From the NCBI GenBank assembly GCA_017432685.1, contig JAFRIR010000136.1, forward strand, positions 1-64,000: a stretch of 64,000 nucleotides of DNA, written 5' to 3'. The notes beneath the pieces are model-generated. The model made no database searches, had not been told where the DNA came from, and saw only the letters and a program-made list of their open reading frames with translations. Made by a program: the position numbers and the translations under genes. Source of the stretch: Flexilinea sp. (GTDB taxonomy: Bacteria > Chloroflexota > Anaerolineae > Anaerolineales > Anaerolineaceae). Shown here piece after piece: positions 26,325-36,400 of this stretch. Within the stretch, counting starts at the first letter, position 1; each line of letters starts with the position of its first letter.

Positions 26325-26434
26325 AGCTCTCTATCTTTACAGAAAAAAATCCAAATGTTCATAAAAATGCAGAAAAAATAAGTTATACTGATATTTAAGA
26401 TTTGATTGTTTTTTATTTAAAATGGCAGGTTATT

Positions 26435-27901
26435 GTGGATCCAATTTCAGATATCGTAAAAAGATGCATTTCTTTAGGTGACGAAAACGAATGGTTTGAA
26501 TTTAAAGACAATATTTATAAACCTGATGACATCGGAGAATACATTTCTGCCTTATCAAATGCAGCTTTAATGGCCGGAGAACCTTACGGTTATTTGATCT
26601 GGGGCATTGACAATAAAAGCCATAAACTTACTAATACAAAGTTCAATTTTCAAAAGGATTATGATGGAGAACCATTACAGCATTATTTGAGCCGTAATAT
26701 CTCTCCTGCAATCTATTTCCGTTTTGATGAATCTTTTTTAGACGGAAATCGTGTGGTTGTACTCAGTATTCCTGCAGCTCGAATTATTCCCACAGAATAT
26801 AAAGAAGTTCGATATATCCGAATCGGTTCAAGCAAAGAAAATATCAGAAAACATCCTGACCGCGAAGCAGCTTTATTTAGAATTCTGAATTATGGTCCTC
26901 CTACGCTGCTGAATACACCTTCCCGATTCAGTAAACTGACATTTGCTCAGTTGTTTCTGTATTATGAAATGAAAGGAATCAGGCTGCGGGAAGATACTTT
27001 TGAGGAAAATTTAGAGCTGAGAACTGTTGACGGAAAGTACAATTTACTTGCGCAGCTGTTATCTGATGACCCTCATATCGATATACAGTTTTCCCTTTTC
27101 AATGGAAAGACGAAAGAATCAACAATGTATGCGGTACGAAATTTTGGCCATATGTGCCTGCTGGCTTCATTGGATAAAGTACTGGATTTTGGAGATACGC
27201 TGAATATCCCGCAAGCGGATGAAAGAAACCGTAAAGTTGAACGTGAAGAGGTAATGTTGTTTAATCAGGCGGCTTTTCGGGAAGCTGTTATCAACGCATT
27301 CGTACATAATTTATGGGTCGGTGAGAATGCACCGATGTTCACGGCATATCAAGATCGGATCGAGGTTGAATCAATTGGTACGCTTCCACCCAGGCAGACA
27401 ATAGAAGGTTTTTTCAGAGGCAGGTCCATTCCGGTGAATTTGAAGCTTTCGGAAATTTTCGTTCAGCTGCATATCAGTGAGAAATCAGGACGTGGTGTTC
27501 CGAGAATTGTTGGCGTGTATGGAAGGAATGCATTTGAGTTCACTGATAATTCTATTGTTGTAAAAATTCCATTTAACCAACTCATCTTAAGGGATACCCC
27601 CCAAGATACCCCCCATGATACCCCCCAAGATACCCCCCATGATGCCCCCCATGATACCCCCCATGATGCCCCCCATGATATAATTCCAAATACTTTGGGG
27701 CTAAATGAAGCAATTTTCGAGAAAATTCTTGCATATTGTTCAGAACCGAAAAGCAGACAGGAAATACTTTCTTACCTTGAGCTGAAAGACAGAAAAAACA
27801 TAATGAGTTATATTCGGAACCTGGTAGATAGCGGCAGGCTTGCACGAACGATTCCGAATAAACCAAAAAGCAAATATCAAAAATATGTCGCAATAAAATA
27901 A
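26435..27901 (+). CDS. AlbA_2 (Schlafen-like) / HATPase_c_4 domain protein with a repeat linker
   Basis: GTG 26435 (VDPISDIVKRCISLGDENEW) is preferred for its AGG site; TTG 26402 is an alternative. The N-terminal AlbA_2 domain has EWFEFKDNIY and GYLIWGIDN, then a long middle and a GHKL-type ATPase part (FREAVINAFVHNLW, IEVESIGTLPP, EKSGRGVPRIV). A DTPQDTPH-type linker follows, then a winged helix. Such proteins are called RecG-like regulators and occur in mobile and defence contexts; function is unproven. It is more AT-rich than recO upstream, with no obvious partner gene. Confidence 0.75.
   Translation: MDPISDIVKRCISLGDENEWFEFKDNIYKPDDIGEYISALSNAALMAGEPYGYLIWGIDNKSHKLTNTKFNFQKDYDGEPLQHYLSRNISPAIYFRFDESFLDGNRVVVLSIPAARIIPTEYKEVRYIRIGSSKENIRKHPDREAALFRILNYGPPTLLNTPSRFSKLTFAQLFLYYEMKGIRLREDTFEENLELRTVDGKYNLLAQLLSDDPHIDIQFSLFNGKTKESTMYAVRNFGHMCLLASLDKVLDFGDTLNIPQADERNRKVEREEVMLFNQAAFREAVINAFVHNLWVGENAPMFTAYQDRIEVESIGTLPPRQTIEGFFRGRSIPVNLKLSEIFVQLHISEKSGRGVPRIVGVYGRNAFEFTDNSIVVKIPFNQLILRDTPQDTPHDTPQDTPHDAPHDTPHDAPHDIIPNTLGLNEAIFEKILAYCSEPKSRQEILSYLELKDRKNIMSYIRNLVDSGRLARTIPNKPKSKYQKYVAIK
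27593..27676 (+). repeat. In-gene 12-bp tandem repeat (7 units of GATACCCCCCAA type)
   Basis: Seven 12-bp units (GAT[A/G]CCCCCCA[A/T]) encode the D-T/A-P-Q/H linker of the AlbA_2 protein. Gain or loss of whole units keeps the frame; slippage in any of the seven C6 runs would break it and remove the winged-helix C terminus. Confidence 0.9.
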
Positions 27902-27929
27902 TTCGGATGAACTTGAAGGAGATGTTGCA

Positions 27930-29051
27930 ATGACACAAACGATCAGAGCGGGAATTATCGGCTGCGGGAAGGTGGGACCTTTTCACGCGGCAGCTTATCA
28001 AAAAATTGAAAATTGCGAGCTGACTGCTGTTTATGACGTGCAGGAAAAGCGGGCGGCAGAATTTGCGAAGAAATACGGTGCAAAAGCTTACACCTCGATC
28101 GAAGCTATGGTCAAAGAGAACGGACTGGATGTCGTGAGCGTCTGTACACCCCATCCGGTACATCGTCAGGCGGCGGTGGCAGCGCTCAATGCCGGCGCCA
28201 ACATCGCGATTGAGAAACCGCTGGCATCATCCCTTGAAGACTGCGACGCGATCCTGAATGCTGCCCGGGAACACAATGCTGTGGGAACAGCCATCTGCCA
28301 GCGTCGTTTCTTCCCGCCTTCCATGCGTATCCGCAAGGCCATCGATGAAGGGAAAATCGGAAAACCGATCCTTGGGACGGTGAACATGTATGGCTGGCGC
28401 GATGCCGCCTATTATGCTTCCGATCCCTGGCGCGGTACCTGGAAGGGTGAAGGCGGCGGTGTGCTGGTGAATCAGGCGCCCCATCAGCTGGATCTGCTTT
28501 TATGGTACATGGGTGAAATCGAAGAACTTTACGGCATGTGGGATACGCTGAACCATCCCGGGCTGGAGGTTGAAGATACCGCGATTGCCGTGATTCGTTT
28601 CAAAAACGGTGGTCTCGGCAACATTATTGTCAGCAATTCCCAGAACCCTGCGCTTTACGGAAAAGTTCATGTTCACGGCAGCAATGGCGCCTCTCTCGGC
28701 GTTCAGACGGATGGCGGCGCCATGTTCATTGCCGGTGTCTCTTCTATCACGGAAGCGCCGTATAACGATGTCTGGACTGTTCCCGGTGAAACGGAACTGA
28801 AAGATCAGTGGAAGATGGAAGACGAGGCTTATTTCAAAACGATTGACGCGACCACTCATTTTCACTATGTTCAGCTGAAGGATTTCATCGATGCTCTGAG
28901 AGAAAACAGACGCCCGCTGATCTCATTGGAAGATGCCAGACAGACCGTAGAGCTGTTTACGGCGATCTATCGCTCTCAGCGTGACGGAAAACCCGTCCGG
29001 TTCCCGCTCATGCCGGAACATAACTCCGATTATGACGGAAGATTGAAATAG
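27930..29051 (+). CDS. Gfo/Idh/MocA-family NAD(P)-dependent oxidoreductase
   Basis: A 373-residue sugar-type dehydrogenase. The Rossmann motif is IIGCGKVGPFHA near residue 10, with VYDVQEKRA after the second strand. EKPLASSLEDC is the conserved EKP motif near 94, and GGGVLVNQAPHQLDLLLWYM holds the catalytic-site His. The C-terminal beta-sheet domain starts near 125. It should oxidise or epimerise a sugar or inositol derivative; the substrate is not readable. AAGGAGATG precedes the ATG. It is followed 75 bp later by a HAD hydrolase, possibly in the same transcript. Confidence 0.88.
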   Translation: MTQTIRAGIIGCGKVGPFHAAAYQKIENCELTAVYDVQEKRAAEFAKKYGAKAYTSIEAMVKENGLDVVSVCTPHPVHRQAAVAALNAGANIAIEKPLASSLEDCDAILNAAREHNAVGTAICQRRFFPPSMRIRKAIDEGKIGKPILGTVNMYGWRDAAYYASDPWRGTWKGEGGGVLVNQAPHQLDLLLWYMGEIEELYGMWDTLNHPGLEVEDTAIAVIRFKNGGLGNIIVSNSQNPALYGKVHVHGSNGASLGVQTDGGAMFIAGVSSITEAPYNDVWTVPGETELKDQWKMEDEAYFKTIDATTHFHYVQLKDFIDALRENRRPLISLEDARQTVELFTAIYRSQRDGKPVRFPLMPEHNSDYDGRLK

Positions 29052-29125
29052 CCTTCAGACAGTAATGAAAATGTATTATACTCATTTATGTTGAGAACCT
29101 GTTCTGTTGAAAGGAAAGATCAGCA

Positions 29126-30022
29126 ATGGCAGTTATCGTAACGAATAAGCATGAAATGATAGATTTCAAACCGAAAAAAGAATTCTTTGTCGGGATCGAT
29201 TCGGATGGGTGCGTGTTTGACGCAATGGAAATCAAGCACAAGGAGTGTTTCATTCCCAACACTGTCAACGCCTGGCATCTGCAGACCATTTCCCGTTATG
29301 CCCGCGAAGTCCATGAATTTGTGAACCTTTACTCAAAATGGCGCGGCTTGAATCGCTGGCGCAATATTGTCCGGACCATGGACATGCTGCGGGAGCATCC
29401 CGGTGTGAAGCGCGCCGGGTTTGAAGTGATGCGGCTGGAGGGCATCCGCGGTTTTGTGGAAAGCGGGGCTAAACTCAGTGATGCGGGACTGTATTCTTAT
29501 ATGAGAAATCACCATGAGCCGGATCTTCAAATCGGTGTGCAGTGGTCTTCCGATGTGAATTCGTCTATTGAACGGATCGTCCATGGCATGATGCCGTTTG
29601 CTCCGGTTAAACCCAGTTTTCAGGCTCTGCTCCCGGATGCGGATCTGGCTTGTGTTTCCGCTACCCGGAATGTTGACCTTGCCCGTGAATGGACATATGC
29701 AGGAATTCTGGACGATGTGGAACTGCTCTGCGGGCAGGAAGTCGGGACAAAGGAGCAGATTCTGGATCTGACAACGGTCGGAAAATATCCAAAGGATCAC
29801 GTGCTCATGATGGGTGATGCTCCCGGAGATATGGCTGCGGCACATGCGACCGGTGCGCTTTTCTTCCCGATCAATCCCGGGTATGAGGAAGAGTCGTGGG
29901 AACGTTTCTACAGTGAAGGATATAAAAAATTCCTGGAGGGAACATTTGCCGGCGAGTATGAAGCCAAACTGATCAGCGAATTTGAAAGCCTGCTGCCGGA
30001 GGTTCCACCCTGGCAAAAGTAA
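29126..30022 (+). CDS. HAD-superfamily hydrolase
   Basis: A 298-residue phosphatase-like protein with motif I FVGIDSDGCVFDAM (nucleophile D in DSDG), a large helical cap (about residues 40-170), motif II CVSATRN, and the motif III/IV region VLMMGDAPGDMAAAHATGAL. The first Asp of the usual DxD is present (D-S-D). The substrate is unknown, but the neighbouring Gfo/Idh oxidoreductase suggests a sugar phosphate. GAAAGGAAAG lies upstream. The gene is followed directly by MITE copy A1. Confidence 0.8.
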   Translation: MAVIVTNKHEMIDFKPKKEFFVGIDSDGCVFDAMEIKHKECFIPNTVNAWHLQTISRYAREVHEFVNLYSKWRGLNRWRNIVRTMDMLREHPGVKRAGFEVMRLEGIRGFVESGAKLSDAGLYSYMRNHHEPDLQIGVQWSSDVNSSIERIVHGMMPFAPVKPSFQALLPDADLACVSATRNVDLAREWTYAGILDDVELLCGQEVGTKEQILDLTTVGKYPKDHVLMMGDAPGDMAAAHATGALFFPINPGYEEESWERFYSEGYKKFLEGTFAGEYEAKLISEFESLLPEVPPWQK

Positions 30023-30040
30023 AAATTATTGTATAATTAA

Positions 30041-30262
30041 ACAAACTTCTAAAAATTCGTGGGCGGGGGTATGGGGGCTGCATAGTATAGCCTGCTCCGT
30101 AAGGTACGGGCTGACGCCCGATTTATATTCGGAGCAGGAGCTTCGCCCCACGGAGACCATGGCGCGGGGAAGCTATTCTCCGAGGTAAAAAATACTGAAT
30201 CCCGCGCCATAAAGAATCAACCGTGAATGAGGACATGATTCCATGACTTTTTAGAGGTTCTC
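30041..30262 (+). mobile_element. MITE-like element, copy A1 (222 bp, TTAA duplication)
   Basis: Left end ACAAACTTCTAAAAA, right end TTTTTAGAGGTTCTC, flanked by TTAA on both sides (30037-30040 and 30263-30266). Interior stems: CCTGCTCCG/CGGAGCAGG (30091-30099, 30130-30138) enclosing CGGGC/GCCCG, and ATGGCGCGGG/CCCGCGCCAT (30159-30168, 30201-30210). No coding capacity. It sits between the HAD gene and the DtxR-type regulator, 32 bp before the latter's ATG, so it occupies that gene's promoter region. Confidence 0.8.
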
Positions 30263-30294
30263 TTAAGGGAGCGTCCGTAAAAGAAGGTGGTATT

Positions 30295-30675
30295 ATGAAA
30301 ATTTACGAATCAGCTGAAGATTACCTGGAAATGATCCTTGTCCTGAAACGAAAAAAAGGATCTGTTCACGCGATCGATATTGCGAGAGAAATGAATTTTT
30401 CGAAGCCAAGCGTCAGCATTGCGATGAAAAAACTGCAAGAGGACAATTTGATCACTGTGAATCAGCATCATGAAATTGAACTGACCGAAAGCGGCAGAGA
30501 AATAGCGGAAAGAATTTATGAACGGCATATTGTCATCAGTGAAATATTGATGAAAATCGGTGTTGAAGAAACCACTGCTGTCAAAGAAGCCTGCCGCATC
30601 GAACATGTGATCAGTCAGGATTCCTTTGAAAAAATCAAAGGAAAGCTGCAGGAAATGCGGGATCGAGATCTCTGA
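30295..30675 (+). CDS. DtxR/MntR-family metal-dependent transcriptional regulator (short form)
   Basis: A 126-residue repressor-like protein. Its winged helix-turn-helix is AEDYLEMILVL, then VHAIDIAREMNFSKPSVSIA and KKLQEDNLITV. The dimerisation/metal helices contain GREIAERIYERHIVISEIL and EACRIEHVIS, where the Cys, Glu and His would bind Mn(II) or Fe(II). It lacks the SH3-like third domain, as in MntR. It probably controls metal uptake elsewhere; no transporter adjoins it. AAGGTGG precedes the ATG. Confidence 0.85.
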   Translation: MKIYESAEDYLEMILVLKRKKGSVHAIDIAREMNFSKPSVSIAMKKLQEDNLITVNQHHEIELTESGREIAERIYERHIVISEILMKIGVEETTAVKEACRIEHVISQDSFEKIKGKLQEMRDRDL

Positions 30676-30703
30676 TTTGTGATATTATCCTGAAACAAAA
30701 CAG

Positions 30704-30736
30704 CAAGGTTACGGTATGCCGCCGTAACCTTGTTAT
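30704..30736. terminator. Bidirectional terminator between the DtxR-type and recombinase genes
   Basis: An 11-bp perfect stem CAAGGTTACGG / CCGTAACCTTG has a 7-nt loop, A-rich sequence on the left and TTAT on the right. It serves two convergent genes. Confidence 0.75.
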
Positions 30737-30759
30737 AACAAGCATTTAAAATGGTAAAC

Positions 30760-31686
30760 TCAGTTTTCCGGTTCTGCCTGTCCGTTATAAACTGAGGATA
30801 GTTCTTTGATTTTGTTGAAAATTTCTCTCCATTGAACCTGGGAAACACCCATTTTCCGCTGAATGACATCCATCGACACGCCTTCGACGAAATCTTTGAC
30901 GAAACAGGTCCACCGGCACATCGCAAAGGAAAGGTGCTTTTTCAGTCCGGCTTCTGTGCCTATATCCTCCAGCAGATATTCCAGACGGCGAGGAGACCAT
31001 GGGAAGATTTTGTCTGCAGGACGATATTGCTCGAGATATTCATCAAACACTTCCAGCCAGGATACCGGCAGGTCTATTGTTCGCTCTTTGGCACGGTTTT
31101 CTGCGCCGGTATAGCGGACGAATAATTTTGGCTCTTCGGGGTTTTCCCGTTCGATGTGGTTTTTTGAAATGCCGAGGGTTTCACCTTTCTTGATCCCTGT
31201 CGAAAGGAGCAGCTGAAGCAAAAGCATCATTCTCGCATCCGGTTTTTTTGATCTGCGATGGGCGTTTGCAGCTTCGAGCACTTTATCAACTTCCTCTTTC
31301 GTCAAAATTTCCGGAAGCGGTGAGGAAACAGCGATTTGGTCGATTCCGGCAGCCGGATCATCTTCTATTGCACCGAAGGTTTTCAGCCATTTAAAAAAGG
31401 ATTTTATGGAGGTGATTCTGCGGGAAGTGGTCTTCGGGCTGCAGGGAACCGGACGGTCATTGTTCATCCAATCCAGAAAGTTGTTGATATCTTTTGTGGT
31501 AACGGAGCCAACTGTTTTGTCCGGTGAAAAGTAAGAGGCAAATAATTGTATATCCCCTTTAAATGCTTTAATCGTATAGATTGATTTCTTTTGATCAATC
31601 AGATACCCTTCCCAGGCGCGTATCGCGACAGGAAAGGCAGAATCAGCATTGATGAACTGGTTTGACACTGTGTTATTCTGATACAT
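30760..31686 (-). CDS. XerD-like tyrosine recombinase with degenerate active site
   Basis: A 308-residue protein with a core-binding SAM-like domain (AIRAWEGYLIDQKKSIYTIK, SPKTTSRRITSIKSFFKWLK) and a catalytic-type domain (LPEILTKEEVDKVLEAA, LLLQLLLSTGIKKGETLGIS). At the first catalytic Arg position the sequence reads GIKKGE instead of GLRxxE. The HxLRH block is replaced by KHLSFAMCRWTCFVKDFVEG, and no Tyr stands at the usual nucleophile position (GVSQVQWREIF). It may bind DNA without recombining, or use shifted residues. It is divergent from the serine hydrolase gene; no att sites are seen. Confidence 0.75.
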   Translation of the reverse strand: MYQNNTVSNQFINADSAFPVAIRAWEGYLIDQKKSIYTIKAFKGDIQLFASYFSPDKTVGSVTTKDINNFLDWMNNDRPVPCSPKTTSRRITSIKSFFKWLKTFGAIEDDPAAGIDQIAVSSPLPEILTKEEVDKVLEAANAHRRSKKPDARMMLLLQLLLSTGIKKGETLGISKNHIERENPEEPKLFVRYTGAENRAKERTIDLPVSWLEVFDEYLEQYRPADKIFPWSPRRLEYLLEDIGTEAGLKKHLSFAMCRWTCFVKDFVEGVSMDVIQRKMGVSQVQWREIFNKIKELSSVYNGQAEPEN

Positions 31687-31926
31687 GTACCGCCCTTTCT
31701 TAATTTTTCGGGTTTATCCCCTTCTATTCCACCAGACAGGATGATAATAAGAATAATAACTGCAAAAACTGGTGTTTATTGTCTGACATCCTATTATAAT
31801 CCAATTTCTAAAATAATAATTTGTATAATGTCAAAACTGATATTGAAATGATTGTTTTTCGTCTACGAATGGTAAAATATGATAGAGGGTCATGGGTCTT
31901 TGCGCTCATGAGTTCCTGAAACGATT

Positions 31927-33405
31927 ATGAAAAGAAGAAACACGATCACTATTCTTTCCTGGGTTTCACTGGGGTTGATTTTCCTGTCGTTTATGCTGAC
32001 CGGTTTTCAGCTGATACGCTATAGTCAAATGCGGTCCAACTATCCGTTGGACCTGACGATAGGTGATATTCCCGTTGGTGGGTTGAACTCGACACAGGCG
32101 GCAGAACGGCTGATCCGTGCCTACGGTATTCCCATTGAAATGGTTTACGGTGACTCCGTGATACAGGTCAGTCCAAACTCCATCGGTTTTTCGTTGAACC
32201 TGGAAACCATGCTGGCTGCGGCAGACCTGCAGCGTACACGCCGGGGATTCTGGGAGGATTTCTGGAACTACCTCTGGAATTCGATGCCGCGTCCTCAGCC
32301 TGTTCCGCTTTCTGCTGCAATTTCAGAAGAACGTCTGCGTGACTATCTCGTAAACGAGATCGTACCCAGATATGATCAAACGGCGAAAGCGCCGATTCCG
32401 GTTCAGGGTTCTGTTGGTTTTTCACAAGGAGAGTCCGGACGGGAGCTGGACATAAACCGTTCCATCACGATGGTCCAACAGGCGCTGCGGTCTTCATCTG
32501 AACGACGGGTCATCCTTCCTTATAACCGGACTACCCCTCCACAGGCATCATCAGTCAGTTTGGAGTATATGATCCGTCAGATCCTGCAGCAGAATGAATT
32601 TGACGGGATTGCTGAATTTTATATTCTGGACCTGGACCGGCGAAACGAGATCAATATTGCTTTTTCGGATATGCAGAGCATTCCGACCGGAGTGTCTTTC
32701 ACAGCGGCTTCGACCATCAAGGTTCCGATCATGATCTACACCTTTGCAAATCGTGATCTTCCTTTGCCGGCTGCTATGCAGCGCAGTCTGGAGCTGATGA
32801 TCGAGATTTCGGAAAATTCGCCGGCAGATGACCTGCTCCAGGCTATCAGCGGCAGCATGGCGCCGAACTTGTTCACGGAAGATCTGCGCAGGATGGGATA
32901 TACCAATACTTTCCTTGGAGGGCTGTTTTATAACGGCGCCCCGCTGCTAACCCGACATAAAACGACAGCGAATTCCCGGACAGATGTGAACACGGACCCG
33001 GATGCTTACAACCAGACAACAGCTTCCGACATGGGGATGATGCTGGATGACCTTTACCTGTGCTCTGTGTATAATGGCGGAGCTTTGAAAGCCTTTTACG
33101 GTGACAGGCTGACGCAGCAGGAATGTTCCACCATGATCGAAGAGCTTTCCAAAAACAAAACAGCGGTGCTGCTGGAAGCCGGAATTCCGGAGACGGTTCG
33201 CGTAGCCCACAAGCATGGATGGATCCTGGAACGGGACGGTTTGATCCATAACATCAGTGATGCGGGGATCGTCTATTCGCCCAAAGCAACTTACGTCTTT
33301 GTGATGTTCTTTTATCATCCGGAGCAGCTGGTGTTTGATCCGACGAACATCATGGCATCACAGATTTCAAATGCCGTTTATCAGTATTTCAATCAGTCGA
33401 ATTAA
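31927..33405 (+). CDS. Membrane-anchored serine hydrolase (class A beta-lactamase / PBP fold)
   Basis: A 492-residue protein: one N-terminal membrane helix (ILSWVSLGLIFLSFMLTGF), then one or two peptidoglycan-binding/YoaR-like modules (IGDIPVGGLNSTQAAERLIR). A catalytic domain follows from about 215 with SxxK in AASTIKVPIM, SxN in EISENSPADD and a KTG-like KHG in AHKHGWILE. It should act outside the membrane on beta-lactams or cell-wall peptides; the domain order favours a cell-wall role. Upstream 31687-31926 is an AT-rich divergent promoter region. Confidence 0.8.
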   Translation: MKRRNTITILSWVSLGLIFLSFMLTGFQLIRYSQMRSNYPLDLTIGDIPVGGLNSTQAAERLIRAYGIPIEMVYGDSVIQVSPNSIGFSLNLETMLAAADLQRTRRGFWEDFWNYLWNSMPRPQPVPLSAAISEERLRDYLVNEIVPRYDQTAKAPIPVQGSVGFSQGESGRELDINRSITMVQQALRSSSERRVILPYNRTTPPQASSVSLEYMIRQILQQNEFDGIAEFYILDLDRRNEINIAFSDMQSIPTGVSFTAASTIKVPIMIYTFANRDLPLPAAMQRSLELMIEISENSPADDLLQAISGSMAPNLFTEDLRRMGYTNTFLGGLFYNGAPLLTRHKTTANSRTDVNTDPDAYNQTTASDMGMMLDDLYLCSVYNGGALKAFYGDRLTQQECSTMIEELSKNKTAVLLEAGIPETVRVAHKHGWILERDGLIHNISDAGIVYSPKATYVFVMFFYHPEQLVFDPTNIMASQISNAVYQYFNQSN

Positions 33406-33440
33406 ATCAGTGGTCAGTGGCCGGTGGTCAATGGTCATCT
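33406..33440. repeat. Period ~7 bp degenerate tandem repeat, locus 4 (GTGGTCAGTGGCC type)
   Basis: AGTGGTC, AGTGGCC, GGTGGTC, AATGGTC follow one another directly behind the serine hydrolase stop codon. Confidence 0.6.
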
Positions 33441-33481
33441 TGGATTATTTTTGAACAAGCAACAATGAGGAAATTGAGTTT

Positions 33482-36400
33482 ATGAACGAAGAAACAAACA
33501 CAAAAATTGCATGGCTGGACAAACCTGTGACAAAGGCCTTCCTGATGTTTTCATGGGAAAAGCTGATCCTGGCTGTCATCATCATTTTGGCAATTCTCAG
33601 CCGCTTTATCCTGATCGGTTCCCGGGTGATGTCTCACGATGAGATCAACCATGTGACCCCCGCATACAGTTTATATCAGGGGAACGGGTACGCTCACAAC
33701 CCTGTCACCCATGGACCGTTTCAGTTTCATATGCTGGCTCTGTCTTATTTTCTTCTGGGAGACAGCGATTTCTCTTCCCGGGTGCCCGCGGCAGTTTTCA
33801 GCCTCAGCGCGGTGATTTTTGTTCTGTTTGCTTTTCGCCGCTATTTGGGACGTGTGGGTACACTTTTGGGCGGGATGTTTTTCCTGGTTTCTCCGTATAT
33901 CCTTTTCTACGGACGCTACACCCGTAATGAGGCATTTATTGAGCTTTTCGCAGCGTTGACCTTCTATGCGTTTTACCGCTATTATGAAAAGCGGGACAAC
34001 CTGTCACTTTACTTGCTGGCTGTTACTACTGCATTACAATTCACCACCAAAGAGGTAGCCTATTTCTACTGTGCGCAGCTGCTGCTTTTCTGCGGATTTT
34101 TGTTCCTTCGGGATCTCTGGAAAATGCCCTGGGATAGCAGCCGTCAACGGGCGAACAGCGCAAGTTATTTCCTTGTGGCGCTTCTTTTTGTTTTCGGCGC
34201 TTTGCTGGCGATGATGTTGCTGGGTTCAAACGGGTCGATCCCTGCTTTGACGCTGGTTTTGGGCGCGGTCGGCGTCCTCTGTTTGCTGTGGTGGGGCATT
34301 TATACTGTCCGGGCGCTTGGCTGGAAGATGATCCGTACCTCGCCTTCATTCAACCTGATCGTCTTTCTTGGAGCCCTGATCCTGCCGCAGCTGACCGCTT
34401 TCCCGGTCCATCTGCTGGGATGGGATCCGTTGGATTACAGCGCGTCCGGCATTCTGCGGACCGGTATTGTTCTGGTGATTCTGGTTGTTGTTTCCTTTGC
34501 CATCGGCCTGTGGTGGAACAGACCTGTCTTTCTCAAAAGCGCCGCGGCATTTTACATGATCTTTGTATTTTTCTATACTACCGTTTTTACAAATATCCAC
34601 GGCTTTTTCACCGGGATCATCGGCGGTTTGGGATACTGGCTTTCCCAGCAGTCCGTACAGCGCGGCGGACAGCCCATCTATTATTATGCCCTGATCCAGC
34701 TGCCTGTTTATGAATTCGCAGCCATTGCCGGTACGTTTTTGGCGCTGGTCATTGCTTTCAAAAGGCGAAAATTCTGGACCCTTCCGGGTGATATGCTTTC
34801 TGCCTCCCCGGACGATGAAGTGATATTTGTGACAGAAAGCGAAGCTGAGATCGAGACTGAAACCACTGAGAATTTAGCGGCGGAGAGAGACGCTGCAGAT
34901 GTTCCGGGTGAAAGCGCAGACGAATCGTCAGGAGCAGTCTTAGACGAAGATGAAGGAGACAGCACAGTCGAGCTCACGGCTGGAGCGCCGGAGGAGGAAG
35001 TTTGGAATGAGCTCGAAAGTGGTGAGCTTTCGGCTGAAAAGGAAGCGGACAGGAAACTCCCGGTTTTACTGTTTCTGATCTACTGGAGCCTGACTTCGCT
35101 GGCGGCATATTCTGTCGCCGGTGAAAAAATGCCCTGGCTGACGGTACATATCGCGATGCCGCTGGCGCTTTCGGCTTCCTGGGGACTGGGCTATCTCATC
35201 GAAGTATTGCCATGGAAGCGGCTGTTCTCTAAGGACGGCATGCTTGGACTGTTGGGTATGGTTATCGCGGTGATCGCCGGGTGCGGATTGGTCGGTGTCT
35301 TCAATTCAATTCCGCTTCCCTTTGCCGGGAAAGATCTGGAGCAGCTGCGGGCGACCTTCCGCTGTGTGACCGTTCTTTTGTTCCTGATTGCCGGGATTTT
35401 TATGGTCAGACATTATTGGAAAAGATGGCACGGTGCAGCCGTTATGGAAGTGCTCAGCCTGTGCATCATGCTGGTGCTGATCGTTTTGCAGACCAGGACG
35501 GCTTTTGTTTCCAGCTTTATTAACTATGATTATGCCAACGAACTGCTGGTTTACGCCCACGGGGGTAAAGGTTCGAAGGTCGCTTTTGAGATGATCGAGG
35601 ATCTCGGAACGCGTACCGGACTTGGGAAGAACATCGGTGTAGCCTATGACAATGATACGAACTATCCCTTCTGGTGGTACCTGCGGGATTATACCAACAA
35701 GAAATACTTCGGCGATGACAACCCGACCCGCGACCTGCGGAATTACGAGGTCATCACTGCCAATACTTCCAAAGAATCCCGGCTGGAACCGATCGTAAAG
35801 GATAATTATTACCGTTATGAATATATCCGTCTGCTGTGGCCGAACCAGGATTATTTCAATCTTACACCGCAGCGAATTTTTAACGCTCTTGCTGATCCGC
35901 AGATGCGTGCTGCGTTATTTAAAATATGGCTGGATCGTGATTATTCAGCATATGCGAATGTGACCGGAAAAAGGTCATTGACCCGGGAAACCTGGGAACC
36001 CAGTTCCCGTATGGTCATGTATATCCGCAAAGATTTGATGAACCGAATGTGGATGCTTGCTGACGGACAGGTCATCGGCGGCAGCGCTGCGGCGGTGGCC
36101 GACGATGAGGAAACGCTTTTCACACAGCTGGAACCCGTGCAGGTCATTGGCAGGAGCGGTATTGGTGACGGAGAATTCCAACGCCCGCGCAACCTTGCGC
36201 TCTCTCCCGACGGCGAGCGGGTTTATGTGCTGGATTCCGGAAACAACCGGGTGCAGTATTTTGATAAATCAGGGAACTATCTCGGTCAGTGGAACAGCGC
36301 AGCCGGGACAAATTTCTCTGAGCCGTGGGGCATTGCTGTTGATTCCAAAGGCAATGTCTATATGGCTGATACCTGGAACAACCGCATTGTGAAGACGGAC

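Noticed and set aside
27593..27676. CRISPR-like short repeat array
   Set aside because: The units are contiguous 12-mers without spacers, in frame, and encode a Pro-rich linker typical of the AlbA_2 protein.
30052..30188. Short plus-strand frame in MITE copy A1
   Set aside because: It lies within the non-coding element; similar frames in other copies are broken, so no protein is under selection.
30760..31686. Integrase of an integrated prophage or genomic island
   Set aside because: No neighbouring phage genes, att-like direct repeats or tRNA junction are present, and the catalytic residues are missing.
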